A stretch of 46,754 nucleotides of DNA. Source: Nonomuraea corallina. Lineage in GTDB: Bacteria; Actinomycetota; Actinomycetes; Streptosporangiales; Streptosporangiaceae. The stretch spans positions 1 to 46,754 of the forward strand of contig NZ_JAPNNL010000037.1 of assembly GCF_027620315.1 (NCBI RefSeq), given 5' to 3'. Both the position numbers and the translations under genes were made by a program. The notes beneath the pieces were generated by a model. That model did no database searches and had not been told where the DNA came from. It saw nothing but the letters and a program-made list of their open reading frames with translations. Positions 23,713 to 31,750 of this stretch are shown here, piece by piece. Positions within the stretch are counted from its first letter, which is position 1, and the number at the start of each line of letters is the position of its first letter.

Positions 23713-25089
23713 ATGGACGTGCTGGATCTATCCCGGTGGCAGTTCGGCATCACGACCGTCTACCACTTCCTCTTCGTGCCGCTCACCATCGGCCTGTCGA
23801 TTCTCGTGGCCGCTTGGCAGACCGCCTGGTACCGCACGAAGAAGCCCGAGTATCTGCGCCTCACCAAGTTCTTCGGGCGGCTGTTGCTGATCAACTTCGC
23901 GATGGGCGTGGTGACGGGCATCGTGCAGGAGTTCCAGTTCGGCATGAACTGGAGTGACTACTCCAGGTTCGTGGGTGACGTCTTCGGTGCGCCGCTGGCG
24001 ATGGAAGGGCTCATGGCGTTCTTCCTGGAGTCCACCTTCCTCGGGCTGTGGATCTTCGGATGGGACAAACTTCCACCCAAGGTTCACCTGGCCACGATCT
24101 GGACCGCCGCCATCGGCACCAACATCTCCGCCTACTTCATCCTGGCGGCCAACTCCTGGATGCAGCACCCGGTCGGCTACCGGATCAACAACGGCCGCGC
24201 CGAGCTCACCGACATCTGGGCCGTGCTCACCAACCCGACCACCCTCGTCACGTTCCCCCACGTGATCTTCGGCGCGTTCCTCACCGCCGCCGCGTTCGTG
24301 CTCGGCGTCGGCGCCTGGTTCCTGATGCGCAAGAAGCAGGTCTCCATCTTCCGGCCGGCCATCCGCGGGGCGCTGGTCGTCGCCCTCGTCTCGGCCGCCG
24401 GCGTGTCCTTCACCGGCCACTGGCAGGCCCAGCTCATGACCGAGCAGCAGCCGATGAAGATGGCCGCCGCCGAGGCGCTGTGGGACGACGAGAGGTCCGC
24501 CGGCTTCTCCCTGTTCGCCGTCGGCGACGTCGAGAACGGCCGCAACCACATCAACATCCAGGTCCCGTACGGCCTCAGCATCCTGGCCACCAACACCCTC
24601 GACGGTGAGGTCCAGGGCATCAACGACATCCAGAAGCGCTACGAGGCCCTGTACGGCCCCGGCGACTACGTGCCCGTGGTCGGGGTCGCGTACTGGTCCT
24701 TCAGGTTCATGATCGGGTTCGGCATGCTGGCCGCCGGGCTCGCCCTGATCGGGCTCTGGCTGACCAGGAAGGGCCGGCTGCCCGAAGGGCCGTGGTTCTA
24801 CCGGCTGGCCATCCTGGGCATCGGGCTGCCGTTCGTGGCCAACGCCATGGGCTGGATCTTCACCGAGATGGGCCGCCAGCCGTGGACGGTCTTCGGCCTC
24901 ATGCAGACCGCCGCCGCCGTCTCGCCCGGCGTCGACATCACCTCCGTCGCCATCACGCTCGTCGGTTTCACCCTGGTGTACGCGATCCTCGCCGTCATCG
25001 AGGTCCGGCTGCTGCTGAAGTTCATCAAGCTCGGGGCCGAGGAGGAGCCGCAAGCCGAGCCCGAGGCCGCACCCGCCCTGAGCTACTGA
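23713..25089 (+). CDS. cydA: Cytochrome bd quinol oxidase subunit I
   Basis: A 458-residue, nine-helix integral membrane protein. Conserved features are VYHFLFVPLTIGLS with heme ligand H18, the block INFAMGVVTGIVQEFQFGMNWSDYSRFVGDVFGAPLAMEGL, SWMQHPVGY, and MGWIFTEMGRQPW near the C-terminus. The Q-loop is of the short form. It oxidises quinol and reduces oxygen at very high affinity in the cytoplasmic membrane. ATG 23713 is preferred; an in-frame ATG at 23701 is possible. cydB follows 10 nt after the stop. Two boxes lie upstream. No cydDC genes follow, unlike many actinobacteria. Confidence 0.96.
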   Translation: MDVLDLSRWQFGITTVYHFLFVPLTIGLSILVAAWQTAWYRTKKPEYLRLTKFFGRLLLINFAMGVVTGIVQEFQFGMNWSDYSRFVGDVFGAPLAMEGLMAFFLESTFLGLWIFGWDKLPPKVHLATIWTAAIGTNISAYFILAANSWMQHPVGYRINNGRAELTDIWAVLTNPTTLVTFPHVIFGAFLTAAAFVLGVGAWFLMRKKQVSIFRPAIRGALVVALVSAAGVSFTGHWQAQLMTEQQPMKMAAAEALWDDERSAGFSLFAVGDVENGRNHINIQVPYGLSILATNTLDGEVQGINDIQKRYEALYGPGDYVPVVGVAYWSFRFMIGFGMLAAGLALIGLWLTRKGRLPEGPWFYRLAILGIGLPFVANAMGWIFTEMGRQPWTVFGLMQTAAAVSPGVDITSVAITLVGFTLVYAILAVIEVRLLLKFIKLGAEEEPQAEPEAAPALSY

Positions 25090-25099
25090 GGATCACGCC

Positions 25100-26059
25100 A
25101 TGGAAACGATCTGGTTCCTGCTCATCGCCGTCCTGTGGACCGGCTACTTCGTCCTGGAAGGCTTCGACTTCGGGGTCGGCATCCTGATGCCGTTCGTGGC
25201 CCGCGACGAGGCCCAGCGGCGCACCGTCGTGCAGACCATCGGGCCCGTCTGGGACGGCAACGAGGTGTGGCTGCTCGTCGCCGGCGGCGCCACCTTCGCC
25301 GCCTTCCCCGAGTGGTACGCCACCTTGTTCTCCGGCTTCTACCTGCCGCTCTTCCTCATCCTGCTGGCGCTGATCCTCCGTGGCGTCGCGCTGGAGTACC
25401 GCAACAAGAGCGACAGCCAGAAGGGGTGGGACCGGGCCTTCTTCTGGGGCTCGCTGGGCCCGGCCGTGCTGTGGGGCGTGGCGTTCGCCAACATCGTCGC
25501 GGGGGTGCCGCTGGACGCCGACCACGAGTACACCGGCACCCTGTTCACCCTGCTGAACCCGTTCGCGCTGCTCGGCGGGGTGGCCACGCTGCTGCTGTTC
25601 GCCTCGCACGGGGCCGTGTTCCTGGCGCTGCGCACCACCGGCGAGCTGCGCGAGCGGGCCAGGAAGATCGCCCGCGTGCTCGGCCCGCTGACCATCGTGG
25701 TCGCCGCCGCGTTCCTGGTGCTGCTGGGCAGCGACAAGCCGGCCTACTGGGTGATCACCGGCGTGGCCGCGGTCGCGCTGGTCGCGTCGCTGCTGGCCAC
25801 CGTGCGCGGCCGCGACGGCTGGGCGTTCACCGGCAGCGCGCTGGCCATCGTCGGTCTGGTGGCGGCCCTGTTCACCAGCCTGTTCCCGAACGTGATGCCC
25901 GCGCTCGACCCGGCCAACAGCCTCACCATCACCAACGCCGCCTCCAGCCCCTACACGCTGACCGTGATGACCTGGGTGGCGGTCATCTTCACCCCGATCG
26001 TGCTCATCTACCAGGGGTGGACGTACTGGGTGTTCCGTCGCCGGCTGACAGGGGCGTAG
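25100..26059 (+). CDS. cydB: Cytochrome bd quinol oxidase subunit II
   Basis: A 319-residue, eight-helix partner of CydA. The start METIWFLLIAVLWTGYFVLEGFDFGVGILMPFVARDEAQRR and the segment TIGPVWDGNEVWLLVAGGATFAAFPEWYATLFSGFYLPLFLIL are diagnostic for CydB. It assembles with CydA into the bd oxidase. It lies 10 nt downstream of cydA in the same transcript. The next gene has its own box, so the unit probably ends here, although no strong hairpin is visible. Confidence 0.96.
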   Translation: METIWFLLIAVLWTGYFVLEGFDFGVGILMPFVARDEAQRRTVVQTIGPVWDGNEVWLLVAGGATFAAFPEWYATLFSGFYLPLFLILLALILRGVALEYRNKSDSQKGWDRAFFWGSLGPAVLWGVAFANIVAGVPLDADHEYTGTLFTLLNPFALLGGVATLLLFASHGAVFLALRTTGELRERARKIARVLGPLTIVVAAAFLVLLGSDKPAYWVITGVAAVALVASLLATVRGRDGWAFTGSALAIVGLVAALFTSLFPNVMPALDPANSLTITNAASSPYTLTVMTWVAVIFTPIVLIYQGWTYWVFRRRLTGA

Positions 26060-26063
26060 CGGC

Positions 26064-26077
26064 GGGACCTTGGGCCC
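26064..26077 (+). promoter_or_regulatory. DevR-type box (near-perfect)
   Basis: GGGAC-CTTG-GGCCC, the most symmetrical box in the window, lying 57 nt before the second acg-like ATG. No partner at 22 bp is convincing. Confidence 0.6.
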
Positions 26078-26134
26078 TGCCTGGCCGCCGGACGGTGTGA
26101 TGCGCTGGGTTATCGTCAGTTGGAGGTGCCAGTC

Positions 26135-27121
26135 ATGAACCGTCCGGCCAGCCGCTCGCCCAAGGCCGCCGTCGAAGCCGCCGTCGAAGCCGCCCGCTGG
26201 GCGCCCTCGGTGCACAACACCCAGCCGTGGACCTTCGCCGTCACCGGGGAGGAGATCAGCCTGCGGGCCGACACCGAGCGCAAGCTCCGCGTCAGCGACG
26301 CCGAGGGCCGCGAGCTGCTCATCAGCTGCGGCGCGGCCCTGTTCACCATGCGGACCGCCATCCGGCGGGCCGGCTACGAGCCGGTCGTGCGCGTCATGCC
26401 CGACCCGGACCGGCCCGCCCTGCTGGCGGTCGTCAAGCCCGGCGCCGCCGTCGAACCCGACGAGGGCGTCTCGCTCCTCGCCGCCGAGATCGAGCGGCGG
26501 CGCACCCACCGGGCCGGCTTCACCGGCCTGCCGGTGCCCGAGCGGCTCGTCGAGGCGCTGGTCAAGGGCGCACAGGCCGAAGGCGGCCGGCTCACCCCCG
26601 TGGCCGCCCCTGACGCGGTCGCCGTGCTCGCCGCGCTCACCCGGGCCGCGCAGGCGGTGCAGGCCCAGGACCGGCGCTTCAGCCTGGAGGTCATCCGCTG
26701 GGCCAGGCCGCCGGGCAGCAAGCGCGCCGACGGGGTGCCCGCCGGGGCCTACCCTCGCGAGCCCGCCCCCACCGAGCCGCACTTCGCCCAGCGCGACTAC
26801 TCCTGGCGTCACGGCTGGGGCAGCGGGAACGGCGACCCCGGGGCGACCTCCACCGGCGTCGTGGCCGTGCTGACCACGCCCGGCGACACCCCCGAGGACT
26901 GGCTCGCCGCGGGCCAGTCGCTGCAGCGCGTGCTCCTGCACGCCTCCGCGTACGGGGTCAGCGCCGCCTTCCACACCCAGGTGCTGGAGATGTCCCACCT
27001 GCGCGAGTTCCTGCGCGAGGAGCTGTGCTCCGGCGAGTACCCGCAGATGATCATGCGGCTGGGCATCACGTTCGACGACAAGGACGCCGTGCGCCGCCCG
27101 GTGGAGGATCTCCTCGGCTGA
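26135..27121 (+). CDS. Acg-family FMN-binding nitroreductase-like protein (second copy)
   Basis: A 328-residue paralogue of the gene at 22555. It shows the same landmarks: AARWAPSVHNTQPWTFAV, RRRTHRAGFTGLPVPERLV, and GVVAVLTTPGDTPEDWLAAGQSLQRVLLHASAYGVSAAFHTQVLEM. ATG 26135 is preferred, 7 nt after GGAGGT; a TTG at 26120 is unlikely. Function as in Acg proteins: FMN binding, possibly reduction of nitro or quinone compounds, not proven. It is a single gene with its own box, downstream of cydAB. Two acg-like genes either side of cydAB suggest coordinated hypoxic use. Confidence 0.9.
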   Translation: MNRPASRSPKAAVEAAVEAARWAPSVHNTQPWTFAVTGEEISLRADTERKLRVSDAEGRELLISCGAALFTMRTAIRRAGYEPVVRVMPDPDRPALLAVVKPGAAVEPDEGVSLLAAEIERRRTHRAGFTGLPVPERLVEALVKGAQAEGGRLTPVAAPDAVAVLAALTRAAQAVQAQDRRFSLEVIRWARPPGSKRADGVPAGAYPREPAPTEPHFAQRDYSWRHGWGSGNGDPGATSTGVVAVLTTPGDTPEDWLAAGQSLQRVLLHASAYGVSAAFHTQVLEMSHLREFLREELCSGEYPQMIMRLGITFDDKDAVRRPVEDLLG

Positions 27122-27149
27122 ACGGCCCCACCCAAGGGACCAAGGTCAC
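27115..27149 (+). promoter_or_regulatory. DevR-type box pair before DoxX-like gene
   Basis: GGGAC-CAAG-GTCAC (27136-27149) is clear. A weaker CGGCT-GAAC-GGCCC (27115-27128) lies 21 bp upstream, partly in the previous gene's last codons. The ATG is 97 nt downstream. Confidence 0.5.
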
Positions 27150-27246
27150 TCGGGCGTGAGGCCGTACGGCACTGCCGGAGCCGGGCCGGAAACGGTGTGA
27201 TGGAGACGTGAGGGAGAGACCCGACACCAGCTGAAAGGGGGCCGTC

Positions 27247-27774
27247 ATGGCCACCATCACCCCCGCCAAGCCCGTCCACGCGGTTCACGCGGCGGACGGC
27301 AAGCGCCCCGTCGACTACGTGTGGGCCATCGCCCGGATCGCCCTCGGCTGGACCTTCCTGTGGGCCTTCGTCGACAAGACCTTCGGACTCGGCTTCGCCA
27401 CCCCGGCCGAGAAGGCGTGGCTGGCGGGCGGCAGCCCCACCACCGGCTTCCTCAAGGGCACCGAGGAGAACGCGCTCGGCGGCGTCTTCACCGCCCTCGC
27501 CGGCCAGGCCTGGGTCGACTGGATGTTCATGATGGGCCTCCTGGGCGTCGGGCTCGCGCTCATGCTCGGGATCGGCACCCGCGTCGCGGCCGTCGCCGGC
27601 GGCCTGATGCTCATGCTGATGTGGGCGGCGGCGCTGCCCCTGACCACCAACCCCTTCATGGACGACCACGTCATCTACACGATCGTCCTGATCGGCCTGG
27701 CCCTGGCCAACGCCGGCACCACGCTCGGACTCGGCAACCTGCCGATCGTCAAGCGGCACGCGTTCCTCCGCTGA
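27247..27774 (+). CDS. DoxX-like membrane protein
   Basis: A 175-residue protein with four membrane helices: YVWAIARIALGWTFLWAFVDKTFGLGF, WMFMMGLLGVGLALMLGIGTRVAAVAGGLMLMLMWAAALPL, and VIYTIVLIGLALANAGTTLGLG. The layout matches the DoxX/DoxD-like group (thiosulfate:quinone reductase subunits and MadR-like redox partners); activity is not established. GAAAGGGGG precedes ATG 27247. The final five codons with the stop are repeated four times in tandem (27761-27820). It lies upstream of the sensor kinase. Confidence 0.8.
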   Translation: MATITPAKPVHAVHAADGKRPVDYVWAIARIALGWTFLWAFVDKTFGLGFATPAEKAWLAGGSPTTGFLKGTEENALGGVFTALAGQAWVDWMFMMGLLGVGLALMLGIGTRVAAVAGGLMLMLMWAAALPLTTNPFMDDHVIYTIVLIGLALANAGTTLGLGNLPIVKRHAFLR

Positions 27775-27820
27775 GCGTTCCTCCGCTGAGCGTCCCTCCG
27801 CTGAGCGTCCCTCCGCTGAG
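27761..27820 (+). repeat. 15-bp tandem repeat (x4) carrying the stop codon
   Basis: The unit CGTTCCTCCGCTGAG occurs at 27761 and 27776, and as CGTCCCTCCGCTGAG at 27791 and 27806. Because 15 is a multiple of three, each unit offers an in-frame TGA to the DoxX-like gene. Confidence 0.9.
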
Positions 27821-27888
27821 CGTCACCACCACCGCGCCCGCCCCGACCGGGGTGGGCGTCGCTGTGTGGGGGTGCGAGACTGACCTTT

Positions 27889-29577
27889 ATGAGCAAGAGC
27901 GAGCAGAGCCCGTTGCTGCCCAGCATGCGCCTGGACGACCTGCTGGCCGAGTTGCAGGTGCGGCTGCAGGCGGTGCTGGCCACCCGCGACCGGGTGCACG
28001 CACTGATGGAAGCCGTCGTCTCCGTGGGCAGCGACCTGGACCTGGAGACCGTCCTGCGGCGCATCGTGGAGACCGCCACCAAGCTCGTCGACGCCACCTA
28101 CGGGGCGCTCGGCGTGGTGGGCCAGGAGAGCACGCTCATCCAGTTCATCCCGGTGGGGCTGAGCGAGGAGGAGATCGCCAAGATCGAGCACTGGCCGCAC
28201 GGCCTCGGCCTGCTCGGCCTGCTCATCAAGGACGCCCGGCCGCTGCGCCTGGGCCGCATCTCCGACCATCCCGAGTCCTACGGGTTCCCGCCCGGCCACC
28301 CGCCGATGGGCACCTTCCTGGGCGTGCCCGTACGGGTCCGCGACGAGGTGTTCGGCAACCTCTACCTGACGGAGAAGCGCGGCGGGGCCGAGTTCGACGA
28401 GGAGGACGAGGCCATCGTCATCGCGCTGGCCACCGCCGCCGGCGTCGCCGTCGAGAACGCCCGCCTGTACGAGGAGACGCGCCGGCGCGAGACCTGGCTG
28501 CAGGCCTCCTCCGAGATCACCACCCGCCTGCTGTCGGGCGCCGCCCCGCAGGAGGTGCTCAGCATGATGGCGGCCAGGGCCCACCAGATGACCGACGCCG
28601 ACCTCGTCCAGGTGCTGCTGCCCGAGCCGGGGGCCGCGCGGCTGCGCGTCGAGTACGCCGAGGGCGACGGCGGGCAGGAGACCACCAGCGTCACCTTCGG
28701 GCTGGACGACAGCGCGGCGGGCGAGGTGTTCCGCACCGGGAGCGCCGCCACCGCCGACGACCTGCGCGGCGGCGACCCGGAGCTGCGCGATCTCGGCTAC
28801 GGCCCGGTGCTGCTGATCCCGCTCGGCTCCGCGCAGGCGGTGCGCGGCGTGCTGGTGCTGGCCAAGTGGAGCGGGCGGCTGCCGTTCACCGCCGCCGACC
28901 TGCGCATGCTGGAGGCGTTCGCCGGCCAGGCGGCCATCGCGCTGGAGCTGGCCGACACCCGCCGCCACGCCGAGCGGCTCGGCCTGCTCGAAGACCGCGA
29001 CCGCATCGCCAAGGACCTGCACGACGTGGTCATCCAGCGGCTGTTCGCGATCGCCATGACGCTGATGAGCACGGTGCGGCTGGTCGACCGGCCCGAGGCG
29101 TCCAACCGGCTGCAGCAGGCGGTCAACGAGCTGGACGAGACCATCCGCCAGATCCGCTCCACCATCTTCGCCCTGCAGGCCGCCCCCGAGACCACCGGCC
29201 ACACGCTGCGCGGCCGGATCGTCGACCTGGTCGAGTCGGCCCGCGGCCACCTGGGGTTCATGCCCGGCCTGCGGCTGGAGGGCCAGATCGACAACCAGGT
29301 GCCGGAGGACGTGGCCGAGCACCTGCTCGCCGTGCTGCGCGAGACGCTGTCCAACATCGTCAGGCACGCCAAGGCCAGCAGGGCGGGCGTGGCGGTGGAG
29401 GTGACCGGCGACGGGCTGACGCTGACCGTGCACGACAACGGGGTCGGCATCCCGGCGGAGGGCCGCCGCAGCGGCCTGCGCAACCTGGAGGAACGCGCCG
29501 CCGGGCTGGGCGGCACCTTCGAGATCAGCTCACCGGAGGGGGGAGGGACGTCGCTCTGCTGGCGGGTTCCGCTGTGA
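27889..29577 (+). CDS. GAF-domain sensor histidine kinase (DevS/DosT-like)
   Basis: A 562-residue cytoplasmic kinase with two GAF domains (about 45-200: LETVLRRIVETATKLVDATYGALGVVG...PMGTFLGVPVRVRDEVFGNLYLTEK; and about 215-360). A HisKA_3 helix follows (EDRDRIAKDLHDVVIQRLFAIAMTLMS, phospho-acceptor H378), then a HATPase (LRETLSNIVRHAKASRAGVAVEV, DNGVGIP, GGGTSL). This architecture is that of DevS/DosT, whose first GAF holds heme; a heme ligand cannot be proven here. The start ATG has no good Shine-Dalgarno. The partner is the regulator at 30027. The 3' end overlaps the opposing PPOX gene by 53 bases. Confidence 0.92.
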   Translation: MSKSEQSPLLPSMRLDDLLAELQVRLQAVLATRDRVHALMEAVVSVGSDLDLETVLRRIVETATKLVDATYGALGVVGQESTLIQFIPVGLSEEEIAKIEHWPHGLGLLGLLIKDARPLRLGRISDHPESYGFPPGHPPMGTFLGVPVRVRDEVFGNLYLTEKRGGAEFDEEDEAIVIALATAAGVAVENARLYEETRRRETWLQASSEITTRLLSGAAPQEVLSMMAARAHQMTDADLVQVLLPEPGAARLRVEYAEGDGGQETTSVTFGLDDSAAGEVFRTGSAATADDLRGGDPELRDLGYGPVLLIPLGSAQAVRGVLVLAKWSGRLPFTAADLRMLEAFAGQAAIALELADTRRHAERLGLLEDRDRIAKDLHDVVIQRLFAIAMTLMSTVRLVDRPEASNRLQQAVNELDETIRQIRSTIFALQAAPETTGHTLRGRIVDLVESARGHLGFMPGLRLEGQIDNQVPEDVAEHLLAVLRETLSNIVRHAKASRAGVAVEVTGDGLTLTVHDNGVGIPAEGRRSGLRNLEERAAGLGGTFEISSPEGGGTSLCWRVPL

Positions 29578-29974
29578 TCCGCCGGCCGCTGATCTGCTCG
29601 GTGTCGACGACGATGAAGTGGTCCTTGCTGCCGGGCGCCCACGGCGTCAGCGGCAGCGACGCCAGGCGCGCCACCTCATCGGGATCGGTCACGGCGCGGG
29701 CGTGCCCGACGGCCGTCACCGACCAGCCGGTGCGCATCTCCGGGTCGAACTCGTCGGCCTCGAACGCGACCACGGCGGTGCGGGTGGCGGCGGCCAGCTT
29801 GGAGCCGACGCCGGTGCGGATGACGATCCGCTCGCGGTCGAGCAGGAACGTCACGGGCTGCACCGCGGGCAGGGCCCGATCGGTGAAGACGATCCGGCCG
29901 ATGGGCGTGGACGACATCAGGCGCAGGCACTCCTCCCGAGAGAGAACCTGCAGGCCGGACGAATCGAATCGCAT
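29525..29974 (-). CDS. Pyridoxamine 5'-phosphate oxidase-fold protein
   Basis: A 149-residue split-barrel flavin-binding protein: LSREECLRLMSSTPIGRIVFTDRALPAVQPVTFLLDRERIVIRTGVGSKLAAATRTAVVAFEADEFD, then GWSVTAVGHARAVTDPDEVARL. It resembles the C-terminal domain of the protein at 15345. Relatives bind FMN or F420, and several are DosR-controlled in mycobacteria. ATG 29974 is preferred over a TTG at 29998. Box GGGGC-GAAG-GTCCC lies 36 nt upstream. The last 53 bases run antisense to the kinase C-terminus. Confidence 0.85.
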   Translation of the reverse strand: MRFDSSGLQVLSREECLRLMSSTPIGRIVFTDRALPAVQPVTFLLDRERIVIRTGVGSKLAAATRTAVVAFEADEFDPEMRTGWSVTAVGHARAVTDPDEVARLASLPLTPWAPGSKDHFIVVDTEQISGRRITAEPASRATSLPPPVS

Positions 29975-30010
29975 GCCACCAGCATTCCCCACGAGCAACG
30001 CCCGGCATTA

Positions 30011-30024
30011 GGGGCGAAGGTCCC
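30011..30024 (-). promoter_or_regulatory. DevR-type box for the PPOX gene
   Basis: GGGGC-GAAG-GTCCC, 36 nt upstream of the PPOX ATG and 2 nt past the regulator's stop codon. Confidence 0.55.
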
Positions 30025-30026
30025 TT

Positions 30027-30668
30027 CTATTCGCGGCGATCGGCACGCAACCGGGCCGCCAGCGCCGCGGCCTGGGTGCGCCGCTGCATGTTGAGCTTGG
30101 ACAGCAGGTTGGACACGTAGTTCTTGACCGTCTTCTCGGCCAGGAACAGCCGCTCGCCGATCTGCCGGTTCGTCATCCCCTCGCCGATCAGGTCGAGGAT
30201 GTGCCGCTCCTGCTCCGACAGGGCGGCCAGCGGGTCCTGCTTGGCGGCCTGGTCGCGCAGCCGCTGCAGCATCGCCGCGGTGGTCTGCGGGTCCAGCAGC
30301 GACTGGCCGGAGGCCACCGTGCGCACCGCGCCCACCAGGTCGGAGCCGTGGATCTGCTTCAGCACGTAACCGGCGGCGCCGGCCATCACCGCGTTGAACA
30401 GCGCCTCGTCGTCGGCGTAGGAGGTCAGCATCAGGCACGCCAGGCCGGGCACCTTGGACCGGACCTCGCGGCACACGTCCACGCCGTTGCCGTCGGGCAG
30501 GCGCACGTCGAGCACGGCCACGTCCGGCCTGAGCGCGGGGATCCTGGCCACGGCCGATTCGGCGGTGCCGGCCTCCCCGATGACCTCGATGTCGTCCTCG
30601 GAATCGAGCAGGGCGGCGACGCCGCGCCGGACGACCTCATGATCATCGACGAGGAACACGCGAATCAT
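30027..30668 (-). CDS. NarL/FixJ response regulator (DevR/DosR-like)
   Basis: A 213-residue regulator. The receiver domain is residues 1-120 with acidic pocket VDDHE, phospho-acceptor D54 (AVLDVRLPDG), a switch Thr in MLTSY and Lys in GYVLKQ. The LuxR-type HTH is residues 145-210 (LSEQERHILDLIGEGMTNRQIGERLFLAEKTVKNYVSNLLSKL). ATG 30668 matches the domain edge. It is convergent with and next but one to the DevS-like kinase. The many 14-bp boxes in this island are its inferred targets, including one 36 nt before its own start, which suggests autoregulation. Confidence 0.93.
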   Translation of the reverse strand: MIRVFLVDDHEVVRRGVAALLDSEDDIEVIGEAGTAESAVARIPALRPDVAVLDVRLPDGNGVDVCREVRSKVPGLACLMLTSYADDEALFNAVMAGAAGYVLKQIHGSDLVGAVRTVASGQSLLDPQTTAAMLQRLRDQAAKQDPLAALSEQERHILDLIGEGMTNRQIGERLFLAEKTVKNYVSNLLSKLNMQRRTQAAALAARLRADRRE

Positions 30669-30704
30669 GACCCTGACGTTAGCCACTCCGGCGACGGCGC
30701 GGAA

Positions 30705-30768
30705 GGGACTTAGGCCCTTTTTGACTGAGCCGTACGCCACAGTCCGCGGTCCCCGGGGCCCCGGGACC
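30705..30768. promoter_or_regulatory. DevR-type box and GGTCCC/GGGACC dyad
   Basis: GGGAC-TTAG-GCCCT (30705-30718) lies 36 nt from the regulator start (minus) and 128 nt from the stress protein start (plus). A second dyad with arms GGTCCC and GGGACC spans 30748-30768, 78 nt before the stress protein ATG. Confidence 0.55.
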
Positions 30769-30846
30769 AGGGGATTCGTGGGGGAGGGAGTTCCGGCGGC
30801 GGATCTTCACGGCGATAGGGTCGAGGTGAGGAAAGAGAGGGTTGTC

Positions 30847-31689
30847 ATGATCATTGTGGGCGTCGACGGTTCGAGGGCCGGCCTGGAGGCGGCGGCGTGG
30901 GCCGCCAGGGAGGCGGCGCTGCGCCAGGCGCCGCTGCGGATCGGGCACGCCATCGCCGCCTGGGTGCTCCAGGACGGCGGCGGCCGGTACGCCGAGGTCG
31001 CGGCCTGGATGCGACAGGGCGGCACGTCCGTGCTGGCCGCGGCCGAGGAGCGGGCCAGGCACGAACGGCCGCAGGTCGTCGTGGACACCGTCCTGATGCC
31101 CGGCGACCCGCGCAACGCCCTGGTCGAGGCGTCCCGCGACGCCGAGCTGCTCGTCATCGGCAACCACGGCCTGGGCCGGGTGCGCGGCCTGCTGGTCGGC
31201 TCGGTCGCCCTGGGCGTCGCCGGCCACGCCACCTGCGACGTCGTCGTCGTGCGCGAGCTGCCCAGCGCGCCGCGCAGCGAGATCGTGGCCGGGATCGACG
31301 GCTCGCCCGCCTCCGCCCGCGTGCTCGGCTTCGCCTTCGCCGAGGCGGAGTTGCGCGGCGTCGCCCTGCGTGTCGTGCACGCCTGGACCTGGCCCGGCCC
31401 CGACCCGACCACCGGCGCGGGCAACGAGCGGACGGTGATGCGCGAAGCGCTCGCCGGCCACCGCGAGAGCCACCCCGGCGTGCCCGTCATCGAGGAGATC
31501 GTCCAGGGGCACCCGGTCGAGGTGCTCGCGGAGGCCGCCGCCGGCGCCGAGCTGCTCGTGGTCGGCTCCCGCGGTCACGGCACGCTCGCCGGGATGGTGC
31601 TCGGCTCGGTCAGCCAGGCGCTGCTCCAGCACACCCCGGTCCCGCTGGCCGTGGTGCGGACGCCCTCGGATCCGCGCACCGAGGGCTAA
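30847..31689 (+). CDS. Universal stress protein, tandem UspA domains
   Basis: A 280-residue double UspA protein. The first domain starts MIIVGVDGSRAGLEAAAWAAREA and has the diverged ATP loop GNHGLGRVRGLLVGSVALGVAGH. The second has GSRGHGTLAGMVLGSVSQALLQHTPVPLAVVR. ATG 30847 follows GAGGAAAGAGAGG. It is divergent from the DevR-like regulator and followed closely by the sigma factor gene, whose box pair begins in its last codons. It is the fourth USP of the island. Confidence 0.92.
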   Translation: MIIVGVDGSRAGLEAAAWAAREAALRQAPLRIGHAIAAWVLQDGGGRYAEVAAWMRQGGTSVLAAAEERARHERPQVVVDTVLMPGDPRNALVEASRDAELLVIGNHGLGRVRGLLVGSVALGVAGHATCDVVVVRELPSAPRSEIVAGIDGSPASARVLGFAFAEAELRGVALRVVHAWTWPGPDPTTGAGNERTVMREALAGHRESHPGVPVIEEIVQGHPVEVLAEAAAGAELLVVGSRGHGTLAGMVLGSVSQALLQHTPVPLAVVRTPSDPRTEG

Positions 31690-31717
31690 GGTCCCCGCCC
31701 CTGAGGACCTTGGCCAC
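31682..31717 (+). promoter_or_regulatory. DevR-type box pair before sigma factor
   Basis: AGGGC-TAAG-GTCCC (31682-31695) and AGGAC-CTTG-GCCAC (31704-31717), 22 bp apart. The first overlaps the stress gene stop. The second ends 33 nt before ATG 31751. Confidence 0.55.
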
Positions 31718-31750
31718 CACCGCCGCGGCCCGCCGCCCGAAAGGGTGGAG

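Noticed and set aside
27761..27820. 15-bp repeats as a CRISPR-like or integron array
   Set aside because: Contiguous tandem units without spacers, derived from the end of the coding sequence.
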